From positions 248,001 through 312,000 of the forward strand of contig NW_025401886.1 in assembly GCF_020080835.1 (NCBI RefSeq): a stretch of DNA of 64,000 bases, in the 5' to 3' direction. Made by a program: the position numbers and the translations under genes. Every line of letters begins with the position of its first letter. Positions within the stretch are counted from its first letter, which is position 1. Positions 22,493 to 34,195 of the stretch are shown piece after piece. This DNA comes from Cotesia glomerata. Lineage: Eukaryota; Arthropoda; Insecta; Hymenoptera; Braconidae. The notes beneath the pieces were generated by a model. That model saw nothing but the letters and a program-made list of their open reading frames with translations. It had not been told where the DNA came from and did not search any database.

Positions 22493-22868
22493 TATTAACA
22501 TTTAATGAATCGTATTTAATAAATAATTTATTAACTGTCAATAAATATTTATTAATTCCTATGATGTTAAAAAATCATTTATTAACAGTTAATAAAGCTT
22601 ATTAAATATAGACAAATCCGCCTATCACTGTAGATAAAATGTGTGATATTGATATAAATATAATTCCCCATCAGTAAAATTTTAAAAGTTTGATTAATCC
22701 TAATCATCATATTGTACATTATATGTAATAAGCTAGATCAATTAAAGCTAATATAGCAATATTTTAAGCAATCCAGTTTTTAAATTATCCATAAAATGGT
22801 ACTTAATATACATGCTTATTCTTTTTTTTATTATTGAATAATTTTTTTGCATATACAAAATTTGCATA
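22065..22868. repeat. AT-rich repeat flank with (ATT)n microsatellite
   Basis: 22190-22330 and 22490-22610 repeat 'ttaacagttaataaatattt' variants. An (ATT)n tract fills about 22448-22492. No gene. Confidence 0.6.
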
Positions 22869-23078
22869 AGGCAAAAGACCCTATTAGTGGCACCTTTTCT
22901 TTGAATGAAAAAATGTTCTACTTGGAATAAAAATTAAAAATTTTTTTGATCTAAAGGTCTTAAAGATTATAAATAATATATTCATTATTGAAATTAATTA
23001 TTTCATTAATTGAATAAGTACCAAAATCAAAGAAAGTGTCAGTAATGGGGTCATCGCCTCTATTGGGGTCTTTTACCC
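22869..23078. mobile_element. ~210-bp MITE with TA flanks
   Basis: Left end AGGCAAAAGACCCTATTAG and inverted right end (GGGTAAAAGACCCCAATAG on the minus strand) are bounded by TA at 22867-22868 and 23079-23080. The interior is AT-rich and non-coding. Confidence 0.65.
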
Positions 23079-23080
23079 TA

Positions 23081-24580
23081 TGCGATGTCGCTAATGTTCA
23101 CACCAATGAACTCATGTAGCTTAGCAAAGTAATATTTAATTTAATTTATACAAATATTTCTATAGTTCATCTTGTACCATATCTTATAATAAGTTATTTT
23201 TCTTTTAATTATTTAATAATTAGTTTAATTATTATTTAAATAAATATTTTACTATTTCTGGTGATAATTCAACTTCTTACATATCGTAACCAGCTGAATT
23301 AATTTTTCACAAAAGCTGATGAGATCTGTTAAAAAAAATGATTTTGTAAATACTAGGCTAAAACCAAATGTATTTTTATTCATCTTAATCTATTAAAAAA
23401 TTTCCGAAATTTTTTAAGTGCTGGAAAATTCTGGAAATAAATTTTTCTAAGCATTACTACAAACTCAATGCGTAATTGTAAAAAAATAACAATTTTAAAC
23501 TTGTTGACTAGACTATAAGTGAGAACCACTGCAATACTATACTTTTCACACTCAAGTAGAAAGGAGGGAAATAGGTGCGTGCTCGTCGTTTTTTGCGTTT
23601 CTCGCGCAAGTCTATGTCAGGACTCTGGGCCAAGAATCTGGTCAAATTCTGGTCACAGACTGGCCCAAGTCTGCCGCTAGTCTGGATAAAGAATCTTGAT
23701 CAAGTGTATTGGTCAAGAATTGTCCAATTCTTTACAAAGTGCTTCTCCAAGTATCTTGCTAAAGAATCTTGCTCAATTCATTGCTACTAGGGTAACTACA
23801 TTACTCAAATCAAACGAATATACTACTTTTATCGACGGAGCTGAATAAAGCTCATTAAATATTTTTTAAATGAAAAAAATTAATCAAATTTTATAGTTGA
23901 TTGAATTGATTTAATATATTTATAATTTTTTTAACATTTTTAATAAAATACAATGATGAGTGTTTGTTTAGTTAGTGTGATCAGGAACTTTACATTTTCA
24001 TCTTACAAAAATTTATAAACTTTATGAAATATAAAATTAATTTGTTATAAAAGAGACCCAAAAATCATTTATTTGATATTTGTAACCGTTAGATTTACGT
24101 ATTTGTACTTTTTGTGAGTTACGTATTGAGTAAATAAGCAAAAAAAAAATTAAAATCTCAAATTAACAGAATTCAATTGATTTTACAAAAAAAAAACAAT
24201 ATCAATATAAAATATGATTTTTTTTTGCAATTTTATTGGAAAATATTTGAAATTTTTGATTGGTGTTATTTTTGATTGCAAATATCTTTGAAACGGTTGA
24301 TCTGAGAAACTTTGATCTTCGAGATTTTTTGTAGAGCATGAAATTTCCTATAAGACCTCTCTCTGGGATATTGCGTAAACAAGCCATTCCAAAGAAATTA
24401 AAATTGAAAAGTAAAAAAAAAAAAATTTTCTCGTGTTATTTAAATAGAAAAATAACAAATGAATTGAGGCAAACCTTAATATTAATATTAAGGGCTCTAA
24501 TAGGCGCCAAAATTTTTGTTTTTAAATGTACTTTCAACTTTTCAACACCATTAAAAAAAAAAAAATTTTTTTTTTTTTTT
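23081..24580. other. AT-rich non-coding stretch with a degenerate short repeat
   Basis: No gene is seen. At 23600-23790 phrases such as 'caagaatctggtca' and 'caagaatcttg' recur imperfectly. Long A and T runs occur near 24410 and 24555-24580. Confidence 0.4.
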
Positions 24581-24584
24581 GAAA

Positions 24585-24758
24585 CACCCTAGTATATATA
24601 CAGTGTTGTTTACTACAGTACACATAACCTGTGTTTTACTTGAAAACAAATTATTTTTCTGATAATAAAATGTCTGACCGTGATAATTTAGAGAGTGAAA
24701 GTGATCAGCCTCTTGCAAAGAAAGCAAAATCACACTATGACACACTATCAAGTCATCA
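24585..24758 (+). CDS. Orphan first exon of a transposon-type gene, with a TATA-like element
   Basis: A TATATATA box-like stretch at about 24592 is followed by ATG at 24670 and 29 codons (MSDRDNLESESDQPLAKKAK...) ending at a perfect donor GTAAGT at 24759. Acidic then KKAK-rich starts like this are common in insect transposase and DNA-binding proteins. Ten bases after the donor the foldback element at 24769 begins, and I find no downstream exon, so the gene was probably cut off by insertion or deletion. Confidence 0.4.
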
Positions 24759-24768
24759 GTAAGTTAAT

Positions 24769-26762
24769 CCGAACAAAAACAGTTTAACTGTAAAAAATTG
24801 CGCCAAGTCCACGTTCATAGAACTCATCTCAATAACATTTGCACTTTACAAAAAAAATTAGGCTCGTTTCAATAATTTTCATTCTCTACAAAAAGATGTG
24901 AAATACAAAAAAATACCAAGAAACGGTCATAATGTTGAAAAAATTGAAATAAAATTTGTTAAAAATTAAAAAAAAAAATTTTTATCGTACTTGGCGCGCG
25001 TCATTGAGTACCGCAAATTTTTTCGGAAGCATGTCAACTCAAGAAAAAACGATTTCGCTTGTATATATATAATCATATTATATATTTATATAGATTTACA
25101 TTAGTCAAGGATACTGAACTCATTGAAAACATTGCTTAGTGTATTAATTATCAGTTTTAGTGAAAAAACCCGTTCTTAAAATTTTTTTTAGATCTTTAGT
25201 GAGAACAACTGTCAATATGGTAGTGTGTTCAAGAAATCTGAAATTATATAAAATTTTCGGATTCATTTTTTTTCAGCTTCGTCATTAATCTTAAATGAAG
25301 AACCTTATGCAATATTAAAGCTAGATATTGCTTCGTTTAACTGTAATTAACACATTTTGATTGGCACTCACACCGCATTTTCCCAATGTAGTCGGCCATA
25401 TGTTTTATTTTTTAGTAAACACAATTCTCACAATACAACCGACCCAACGTGTGCATGCGTATCGACTTATATGTAGTTTGCATAACTGCGTATGACATGT
25501 CAATTTTACCTAACTTTTGTAAAACTTATTATGAAATAACATAGGTTGACTTACTTATAAATTTCTCAGCATTAAAAGGATGTTTATTTATCCTGAAAAA
25601 ATTTGGGGTACTCAATGACGCGCGCCAAGTACGATAAAAAATTTTTCTTTTATTTTTTAATTTTTAACAAATTTTTTTTCAATTTTTTCAACATTATGAC
25701 GGTTTCTTGGTATTTTTTTGTATTTCACATCTTTTTGTAGAGAATGAAAATTATTAAAACGAGCCTAATTTTTTTTGTAAAGTGCAAATGTTATTGAGAT
25801 GAGTTTTATGAACGTGGACTTGGCGCAATTTTTTACAGTGAAACTGTTTTTGGTCGGATTTCCAATACACTTTAGATCGATTCGGACCGGTAGATTTTGA
25901 GAAATCGCAAAAAAACTACAAAAAAAAATTTTTTCAAAAGTGGTTTTTTTGGAATAACTTTTAAACGGCTTTACCGATCAATTTCAAAAACTAATCAGCT
26001 CTTAACATTAAAAAACCACATCGATCGCCGCCAGTCCGGTCAAAATCGGTTAATTCGTTCGTGAGTTATCTTTGACGAAAGAAAACCGAAAAAAGCGTTT
26101 TTTCGGAATTACTCCGAATTTTTCCACTCTGTCAATATAAACTCAAACATTTTTATAAAGCTTAAATACTGCGTCAAATACCACCAACCGCATTAAAATC
26201 GGTTCATTCATTCAAAAGTCATTGCGATTTGAAAATTAAAAAAATAGTGTTTTATCAAACTTCTATCAACTTTTGAGCTCGAAGAGCTCAAAAGCATACA
26301 AAAGCTATTTTTTTGAGCTTGGAGAGCTCAAAATAATATACAAATTGTATTTATGAGCTTGAAGAGCTCTAAAACGTCATAAGTGCAATTTCAATTTTCA
26401 ATGAGTTCAGTATCCTTGACTAATGAAATCTATATAAATATATAATATGATTATATATACACAAGCGAAATCGATTTTTCATGAGTTGAAATTCTTCCGA
26501 AAAAATTTGGGGTACTCAATGACGCGCGCCAAGTACGATAAAAAAATTTTTTTTTTATTATTTAATTTTCAACAAATTTTTTTTCAATTTTTTCAACATT
26601 ATGACGGTTTCTTGGTATTTTTTTGTATTTCACATCTTTTTGTAGAGAATGAAAATTATTAAAACGAGCCTAATTTTTTTTGTAAAGTGCAAATGTTATT
26701 GAGATGAGTTTTATGAACGTGGACTTGGCGCATTTTTTTACAGTGAAACTGTTTTTGTTCGG
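24769..26762. mobile_element. ~2-kb foldback/TIR element with ~360-bp inverted arms
   Basis: The left arm (24769-25128) starts CCGAACAAAAACAGTTT; the right arm (26396-26762) is its reverse complement and ends AAACTGTTTTTGTTCGG. Arms include 'ggcgcgcgtcattgagtac' and a fixed TATATATA-rich inner edge. An extra third arm (25595-25860) in right-arm orientation and a GAGCTC repeat fragment lie inside. No transposase gene. Confidence 0.7.
25862..26395 (-). repeat. GAGCTC-hairpin repeat fragment, inverted
   Basis: Reverse orientation relative to 2485-5979: 'cggcttaaccgatca'-like text, then three GAGCTC/GAGCTT hairpins at 26274-26380. It lies between the third and right arms of the foldback element. 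Confidence 0.65.
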
Positions 26763-26810
26763 ATGTCAGTATTTTTTGTAATTATAATAAAAATTGACAA
26801 TTTTAATTTA

Positions 26811-27146
26811 ATACATTTCCGGTGGCAAACTATTCCCTTTAAGCTATAGTTCATGTAAAAGTTATTCTTGCGCTGCCTGGCGTGTGTAATTGCAATCTGT
26901 CAAATATCTTTTTTTCACTGTAGTTTCCCATCTATTATAAGATTAGCATGCATCCTTATATTATTTAGTCTCTGGCCGTCCGCTTTTTACATAAGAAAAA
27001 AGTTAAAATCTAAAAATCTGGGTCGCTATAGTTTGTGCTGATTATTTTTAATAATTTTAAATAGAAATTCTAAAGAGAATTGATAATAATCAAGTAATAC
27101 GCGTAATAAAAAGCATGAACTACTATTATAAAATATCATATAGAAA
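26811..27146 (+). repeat. Diverged third copy of the 35-kb/55-kb paralogous block
   Basis: Shares 'aaactatyccctt.aagctayagttyatgta', 'gtttgtgctgat' type segments and their order with 35390-35740 and 55180-55530, but is clearly more diverged. It leads into a GAGCTC unit, as the 35-kb copy does. Confidence 0.55.
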
Positions 27147-27837
27147 AAAAATTAGGAAAACGATTGACCCTGAAGGCCATCCCTGCAACTTCCCGCTAAT
27201 TCTATACTTAGGCGCTTAAAATTGCACCAATGGCGTTTTTGAGCTTTTCGAGCTCAAAAATACAATTTATGGGTTATTTTGAGCTCTCCAAGCTCAAAGA
27301 GATTGTTTGCCCATGCTTTTGAGCTCTTCAAGCTCAAAAGTCTGATAGGGATTTGATGACACTATTTTTTGAATTTTTAAACCGCAATAACTTTTGAATG
27401 AGTAAACCGATTTTCACGCGGTTGGCAGCATTTGACGCAGTTTTTCAAGCCTCACAAAGAATCTTGAATTTTAAATTGATCGCGCTAGGAATTTTGGAGT
27501 TATTCCGAAATAACACTTTTTTCGGTTTTCTTTCGTTCACGATATCTCTCGAACGAATCAACCGATTTTGACCGGACTGGTGGCAATCGACGTGGTTTTT
27601 TGAGGTTAAGAGCTGATTAGTTATTGGAATTGAACTATTAAGCCGTTTAAAAGTTATTCCAAAAAAACCACATTTGAAAAAATTTTTTTTTTTCAGTTTT
27701 TTGAAGATTTCTCAAAATCGATTAATCTGAATCGGTCCAAGAAGTTTTTAAAATCTAAGTTTGGTCAAGCCCTTTCGAATGGCACCAACCGCGGTGAAAT
27801 CGGTCAAGCCGTTCAAAAGTTATAAGCGGTTCACATA

Positions 27838-27921
<84 letters not shown>

Positions 27922-27946
27922 GACGCCGTGACAACCTCGCGGGGAT
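27147..27946 (+). repeat. GAGCTC-hairpin unit, left part (split by the R1 LINE)
   Basis: Begins 'aggaaaacgattgaccc', with three GAGCTC hairpins at ~27238-27335, and ends in (CA)n (27841-27917) and 'aacctcgcggggat'. The unit resumes at 34015 after the LINE. Confidence 0.8.
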
Positions 27947-28089
27947 CTCGTGTCGGGCTTGCTGGGTCCCGTATCGGGCGCCTCCCCAGGTGGCGGATAG
28001 GGGAATGCCCGGCATATCTGCACGTCAGATGCGTCGGGTACCGAGGAAAGAGAATACTCGGGGTGGACCAAAACCTAGCAAAAGATGGT

Positions 28090-29565
28090 ATGGAAATGTC
28101 AGAACAATTTCAAACATCGTCTACGGTGCAGAGGAGGGATACCTCAGTGCCGGCGAGGGAAGGCGTACAAACGGGCCTGAACTCGTCGTTATCAAGCGAC
28201 CGTTTGAACAGTGGAGTAGACCCCATGGCTCTGCTGTCTAGCAATGCTAGCAATGCTACAGGGAGTAAAGAAACAGCTCTGATGGAAGTAGACGCACAGC
28301 AAACAAACTTTCCTCCAATAGGTGGAAGACCTGTTGCTCCCGTCAACACTCACACATGCCGAGGGAGGATAAACTCTCTACCGACTGTCACCGGTCAACA
28401 ATCGCCAATGGAACGGCTCGGTAGCAAGATCGAAGAATTATCTGAGTTCATAAAGGATAAACGAAATCTCCACCATGAACTCAGAAAAATAGTAGCGTCC
28501 ATTGCCACGGCATATAAGTTGGCCAACAAACCAGCAACGAAGACGGCGAGAACCACGCAAACATCTCCGGATCTGAACAAAAAATCCCAGACGTTTTCGG
28601 TCACTCCTGAGAAAACACAGCATAGCGAAGAGAAAAACAAGAAGAGGCCGCTATCCACGCCCAGCCCTTCCTCGGAAATCGATAAGCCAGCACATAAGAA
28701 GACAGCCCGGGGTGATACCTGGACCAAAGTGACTCAGAAAAACAAGAAAAAGGAAGAACAGGAGCCAGTGGCTCAATCTGCTACAGCCCAAAACCAGCCA
28801 AGCAATGTTGGCTCCAAGAAACCGAGGAGGAAGAAGATAAAAACTAAAGCTATGCTTGTCCAACCAGCTGAAGGGCGAACGTACGCCGATCTCCTCAAGG
28901 AAATCAAAGCCAAGGTTAATCCGACAGAGACTGGAGTAGACATAAAGTCTATCAAACAAACGAAGCGAGGGGGCGTTCTTCTAGAAATAGGTCGCAAGAC
29001 TGAAGACACTACCGCTTTCACGGCTGCGATAAAAACAGCAACTGCTAACATCGGTACAGTCAGAACGCTTACACCAAAAGCAACGATCGAGATCCTGGAC
29101 TTGGATGCCATCACTACTGAGAACGACGTCCGCGAAGCACTCAAACGTGACTTCACCGACAGCCTGGAGATCGAACGGGTAAATTTGACAAAGCCTACTC
29201 GACGGGGCAACCGGGCAGCCTTCTGCGAGATAGACGAGGCTAGCGCGTTCAAAATCCTTGACAAGGCACGTATAATGATTGGATGGGTCAACTGCCGCAT
29301 TCGACCAGTTGTAAAAGTAACACGCTGCATCAGATGTCTCGGATACGGGCACGCGACGAACTCCTGCAAGGGGCCTAACAGAAGCAAGTGCTGCTTTAAA
29401 TGCGGAGGAGGAAACCACAAAGCTGCAGACTGCGTTGAACAGCCAAAGTGCTTCCTCTGTACAGAGGAACAAGAAGCTCCAGATAGCTTATGTCATATTC
29501 CAGGCTCCGGGGCTTGTAAGGTATTCCGCACCGCACTTGCCGAAGCTACAAAAGGGCAGAAATGA
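28090..29565 (+). CDS. R1-clade ORF1 (gag-like RNA-binding protein, ~491 aa)
   Basis: ORF1 proteins of R1-clade LINEs bind the element RNA. The frame is open upstream of 28090 into the flank, but the first ATG that lies inside the element is at 28090 (MEMSEQF; 28096 is an alternative). The middle is polar and Lys-rich (KKKEEQEPVAQS), followed by an ESTDLL-free folded region (GRTYADLLKEIKAKVNP, GGVLLEIGR). The C-terminus has three knuckles: CIRCLGYGHATNSC and CFKCGGGNHKAADC (both CX2CX4HX4C), then CFLC...CHIPGSGAC of the longer R1 type. It ends at TGA 29563-29565, overlapping the ORF2 start as ATGA. No disabling change is seen. Confidence 0.8.
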   Translation: MEMSEQFQTSSTVQRRDTSVPAREGVQTGLNSSLSSDRLNSGVDPMALLSSNASNATGSKETALMEVDAQQTNFPPIGGRPVAPVNTHTCRGRINSLPTVTGQQSPMERLGSKIEELSEFIKDKRNLHHELRKIVASIATAYKLANKPATKTARTTQTSPDLNKKSQTFSVTPEKTQHSEEKNKKRPLSTPSPSSEIDKPAHKKTARGDTWTKVTQKNKKKEEQEPVAQSATAQNQPSNVGSKKPRRKKIKTKAMLVQPAEGRTYADLLKEIKAKVNPTETGVDIKSIKQTKRGGVLLEIGRKTEDTTAFTAAIKTATANIGTVRTLTPKATIEILDLDAITTENDVREALKRDFTDSLEIERVNLTKPTRRGNRAAFCEIDEASAFKILDKARIMIGWVNCRIRPVVKVTRCIRCLGYGHATNSCKGPNRSKCCFKCGGGNHKAADCVEQPKCFLCTEEQEAPDSLCHIPGSGACKVFRTALAEATKGQK

Positions 29566-32500
29566 CACGCATACTTCAAGGAAACCTGAATAGATGTGCG
29601 TTGGCGCAAAATTTACTTCGCCAGCGAGTCTTTGAAGAGAGGATCGACGTTTGCTTCATCTGTGAGCAATATCTAAACCTCCAAGATAGAGCATGGTTCG
29701 CAGACAAAACTGGCACGGCGGCAATCTGGATTGCAAATACAAAGAACCTTACCACCATCAACAGCGGAAGTGGAGCAGGTTTTGTCTGGATTCAAACCCC
29801 CATAACCTACTTCATGAGCGCCTATCTCTCACCTAACGAAGGGATTAGTGTGTTCCGACAGAAACTGGCAAATATAGAGGATGTGATCACCAAGTTCGAC
29901 GGCGAAGTTATCGTAGCTGGTGACTTCAATGCTAAATCGGCTGAATGGGGCGCTGATTTCTCCGACACCAGAGGCAACGAGGTCGCTGACGTCGTGGCTA
30001 GACTCGACCTCATAGTGCTAAATACTGGGAGCACCACGACTTTCAGAAGACCGAGGTACCAAGAGTCCATCCTCGACATTTCGTTGGCGACTCCAAAAAT
30101 TGCCAACATGATTGAAAACTGGACAGTATCCGAAAAATACAGTGGCAGTGATCACCAGTTTGTGACATTTAACGTTGGATTGGCATCTGCTCCGGTACCA
30201 CAACACGACCTTTCTAAGCGAAAGTGGAATGTCAGGAAGCTTGATCCAGAGGCACCGCGAGCTTCACTTGCACGGAGCTGGTCTACCCTTCAGAACAACC
30301 CGACTCCGGATACTTGCAGCGAGACAGAAAGGACAGTACTAAATACGATGAAGGAGATTTCCGCCGCATGTGACGCCTCTATGCCGCGGTTGAAAAACCG
30401 GAGTTTTCGCAGGCCGGCGTACTGGTGGTCAACAGACATAGCGGAACTTCGCAAAATGTGCCATCAACTACGTCGCCGCGCAACGAAAGCCGCCAAACGC
30501 TCCCCAAGCCAGGACTTGTATTCAAAAGAGTACAAGTAGGCCAAAAAGATGCTAAATCGAGCCATCAAAGCAAGTAAAGCAAAGTTGTGGAAAGAGATCT
30601 GCAACGATCTCGACAATGACATCTGGGGTAAAGCCTACCAAATTGTCGCCAAACGACTTGGAAAGGCATCACCAGAGGCGCCGAAGTCTCCAGCCTTAAT
30701 GGATAGCATAGTAGCGGAGCTTTTCCCCAAACACCCGCCGCGGGAGAAGAAACACTACACTAAAAACAACGAAGTAACGCCCTTCACAACTAAGGAACTA
30801 CAAGACGCGGCCAAGTCACTCAAAACAGGAAAGGCACCTGGACCTGATGGCATCCCGGCATCGGTGATCAAGATTATAGCCCTGGAATACCCAGACTTAC
30901 TCCTGAACACCTACAACGCATGCTTGACAACTGGCACCTTTTCCGCGGTCTGGAAACGGCAGAGATTGGTTCTCTTAGACAAAGGTAAGGGAACCCCCAT
31001 AACACCTTCGTCGTTTAGACCACTCTGTATGCTAGACATTGCTGGAAAACTGCTCGAGAAGCTCATACAAGGGAGACTTCGCGACGACATCGACCGTGCT
31101 GGAGGTTTTGCCACCAACCAGCATGGCTTCCGGAAAGGTCATTCGACAGTCGGAGCGATCAAGAAAGTCATAAAGACAGCAACACAAGCATGGTCTGGTA
31201 GCCTCAAAGCTCGTAAAGTATGTCTTCTCCTCACGCTAGATGTCAAAAACGCATTTAACAGAGCAAATTGGGGAGACATTTTAGACGCTCTGGAGCACAA
31301 GTTTGACGCGGAGCCAGAAAATTTAGCACTAGTCGACAACTACCTTGACGATAGAAAGCTAATAGTGGAAACTACTGAAGCCCCACAAGAATACGCCATA
31401 ACGGCTGGCGTGCCGCAAGGCTCAATAATGGGGCCTGATCTATGGAACGCAGACTACGACGAGCTTCTTGAAATCCCGTTGCCAGAGCAAGTAGAGCTAA
31501 CAGGCTTTGCAGACGACGTTGCAGCCACTATAGTGGCGGACAGCGTGGAAGAGGCCGAACTGCTAGTTCGGGAAACCATCGACACCGTCGAGACTTGGCT
31601 CGATAAGCATCACCTGAAACTCGCCAAACAGAAAACCGAGATGGTCGTTTTGACCCGTCAAAAATGGTTTCCAAAACCATTCGCTATGGACATGGGAGGA
31701 ACAACGCTGACGTCAACAAGGGCTCTGCGGTATCTAGGGGTAATGATAGACGAGAAACTATCTTTCCGTGAACACCTCGACAGTGCATGCAAGAAAGCCA
31801 GCAAGACTGTGTCTAGCCTAGCACGAATTATGACCAACACCATGGGACCAAGAACAAAAAAGAGAAGAGTTCTTCTAGAAGCAGTCCACTCGGTACTGCT
31901 TTATGGAGCGGAGATATGGGCAGACATATTAAAGCAGAAGACCTACCGGCGAAAGATCGCAGCAGTACAGCGGCGAGGCGCTCTCAGGGTTGCCTGCGCC
32001 TACCGCACAGTTTCCGAAGCGGCTGTATTGGTCATTGCAGGAGCCGCGCCCATCGACCTATTAGCGTTCGAAAGAGCAAAACTCTATGACGCTAAAGACA
32101 GTGATGATAACATGAAGGACGCAAGAACGAGGATAAAGGCGGAAACGCAGCAAGAGTGGCAGGACCGATGGACATCGGGAGAGACGGGCAGATGGACAGC
32201 GCGACTGATCCCAAACATCAACGTCTGGCTCTCTCGGAAGCACGAGGATACGGACTTCTTCCTGACCCAGCTATTGACGGGACATGGGCAGTTCAATGTG
32301 CTTTGTCGCAAACTCTCCAAGAAGGAGAGTTTCCGTAATTATTTTGTTCTTCTTGATTATTTAGGATCAGGATCAGGAATTCTAATTTTAAAATAAAACA
32401 CTCGATGTTGGGGTGAATAATTATAACTAATTTATTCCCCAATGGGAGAAAACTCTAGCAATGACTAGAGAAAAACTCCTCGAAGATAGATACAGATGCG

Positions 32501-33763
32501 TATGATGTGAAACTGTGTGTGTGTGTAAGAATAAATAATTGTACTAGGCGCACAATAGGGGTGAGAGATGATCTCAGCCGCCGTTAGGTTGTTGAGGTCA
32601 ACCGTCAACCTGCTGATAAAGATCCGAGAGGATCAAATGTTTTCATGAACTGAGAATATGAAATAGTTAGTTAGTTAAATTGAGATTAGTTGAAAGTTAA
32701 TTATTTAGATTAAATATGTTTCGTGATAATAATTGGAATTTAAATTGGTTGAATTTAATGCAAACATTCACGCGAGTCTAGATCAATTATAATGTCAATA
32801 TTTAACACGTGGGAAGCACTACGTTTGATAATTTGTTCTACAAGATAATTTTCATTATGAAGTTAAATTTATTAGAAATTTATTTTATTTTTAATTATGT
32901 CCAAAGAGACTTGAAATTAAAACAATTAATTAAAGATGATGAAATCACGCTTCTTTATTGCACGGCATGCAAGTTAAACAATGGCTGCGACGCCAACAAA
33001 CTACTGCGTCACAAGTATCAAATTTAGATTTAGTTATTCTGAAATTATATTATTTTTTACGGCGATAAAGAACACAAATTAATAATTTAATTAATTGAAT
33101 TGAAATCAAATAGCGAATGTAATGTTATATAAATTATTGAACAAAGAAAAAGGCACAAAGTAGGATCAGTGTTAGTGAGGCTAGCGGTTATATTGTGTCG
33201 GTTACAAGTCCCAAACACAACTGAACTGTGCACATGGCGTCTGGCGCCTCGTGCTTCGTGCTGGCCGGGCTTCTTCCCGCTAGCTCATGGTGCGCAGGTG
33301 CGGCAGCCATTACAAACGTGTTATTGGACGTGTTTGCGGAGAACAGTCATAGAAATGACTCTTGTTGAGTCTCGAGTCTGGTTAAGCTTTTGGTATAGTT
33401 ATGAGAGTCGGGGTGACCAACTCTCCTTTGCCTTGGCGGCAAAACAGGTATAGTTATGAGAGTCGGGGTGACCAACTCTCTTTTGCCTTGGCGGCAAAAC
33501 ACAATGCCTATCTTTTCAAGATGGGTTTGCACAGCACACCAACGTGCAAATACTGCCCGGATAAAATCGACGACGCCGAACACACATTCTTCGAGTGTGC
33601 TCGATGGAAGGACTACAGAAGAAGCACCGAAGAGATCATAGGCACCAGGCTCTCCCCCTCAAGCTTGGTGACCTATATGATCAAACAAGAGGAAAACTGG
33701 TCAGCTGTTGCAGTTTATGCACAGCACCTCCTGAAAGACAAAATCGCAGAAAGGGACCAGTAG
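29562..33763 (+). pseudogene. R1-clade ORF2 (endonuclease-reverse transcriptase), stop and insertion
   Basis: Starts at ATG 29562 (MTRILQGNLNRCALAQNLL, the R1 endonuclease start). Endonuclease motifs: VAGDFNAKSAEWG and YSGSDHQFVTF. A TAG at 30537 interrupts the same frame, which resumes without shift. RT motifs: GKAPGPDGIPASVIK, RPLCMLDIAGKLLEK, LLTLDVKNAFNRANW, TAGVPQGSIMGPDLWN and the catalytic FADDVAA (~31500). After TQLLTGHGQFN the frame meets a 1.2-kb insertion (32297-33501) and continues with CKYCPDKIDDAEHTFFEC, the CX2CX8HX4C tail knuckle, to TAG at 33761. Removing insertion plus duplication (1208 bp) joins the two parts in one frame of about 997 aa. The role is target-primed reverse transcription. 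Confidence 0.8.
32297..33501. mobile_element. 1.2-kb insertion in R1 ORF2, class unresolved
   Basis: Flanked by CAA(T) at 32294 and 33502. Ends TGTGCTTTGTCGC and (inverted) TGTGTTTTGCCGC give a 13-bp imperfect inverted repeat with TG...CA termini. Both ends carry ACTCTC/GAGAGT hairpins. The right end holds a 55-bp direct repeat (33392 and 33447). No protein gene is seen inside. It could be a solo LTR (TG...CA) or a non-autonomous DNA transposon. Confidence 0.6.
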
Positions 33764-34014
33764 CCAGGAGTAGGCGTCGTGAGACGCAGCACGACTGGAT
33801 TGAAGTAATGCTAACGCGGTTCCAATCCAGTTCTCCCCGTACCATCTAGGGGAGAGGGGAAGAGGAATGTTTTTTTTTTTAGTGGGTAAAAATCTCCACA
33901 CTACCGACTATCGATATCTGCCGGAAGATGGGCGGCAGAGTTAACGATACCGGTGTCTTTTGAAGATCTTTTTTCGTACCTCTTTACAAAAAAAAAAAAA
34001 AAAAAAAAAAAAAA

Positions 34015-34153
34015 CCTCGCGGGGATAGTCAGGGAAGCTTCCTGTGACCTTCAAACGTCGAGATCTGATGAAAACTCGGTTTTTGAAAAACGGGGTGAAA
34101 ACAATAACTTCCCGATTTTTGAAAATCTTCGATTTTCGTAGTGGGAAGTTAAA
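34015..34153 (+). repeat. GAGCTC-hairpin unit, right part
   Basis: Resumes after the LINE with 'cctcgcggggatagtcaggg' and ends in a TTCGTAGTGGGAAGTT-type terminus. Confidence 0.8.
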
Positions 34154-34195
34154 AATCAAAATAAATTTGAAAAAAAATTTGTAACCTCAAAAAAA

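Larger units (their letters stand above)
27947..34014 (+). mobile_element. Full-length R1-clade LINE with target duplication and poly(A)
   Basis: Left boundary after AACCTCGCGGGGAT at 27933-27946; the same 14 bp returns at 34013-34026 directly after a run of about 27 A. Structure: ~140-bp 5' UTR, ORF1 (gag-like), ATGA overlap, ORF2 (endonuclease, RT), 3' UTR. The host is a GAGCTC unit whose two halves flank it. One internal stop and a 1.2-kb insertion in ORF2 show it is no longer active. Confidence 0.85.

Noticed and set aside
27928..28089. Upstream extension of the R1 ORF1 from 27928
   Set aside because: It begins at GTG in the host flank before the target-duplication boundary; the first ATG inside the element is at 28090.
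28110..29472. Several antisense frames over the R1 ORF1
   Set aside because: Shadows of the GC-richer coding strand; no motif of their own.
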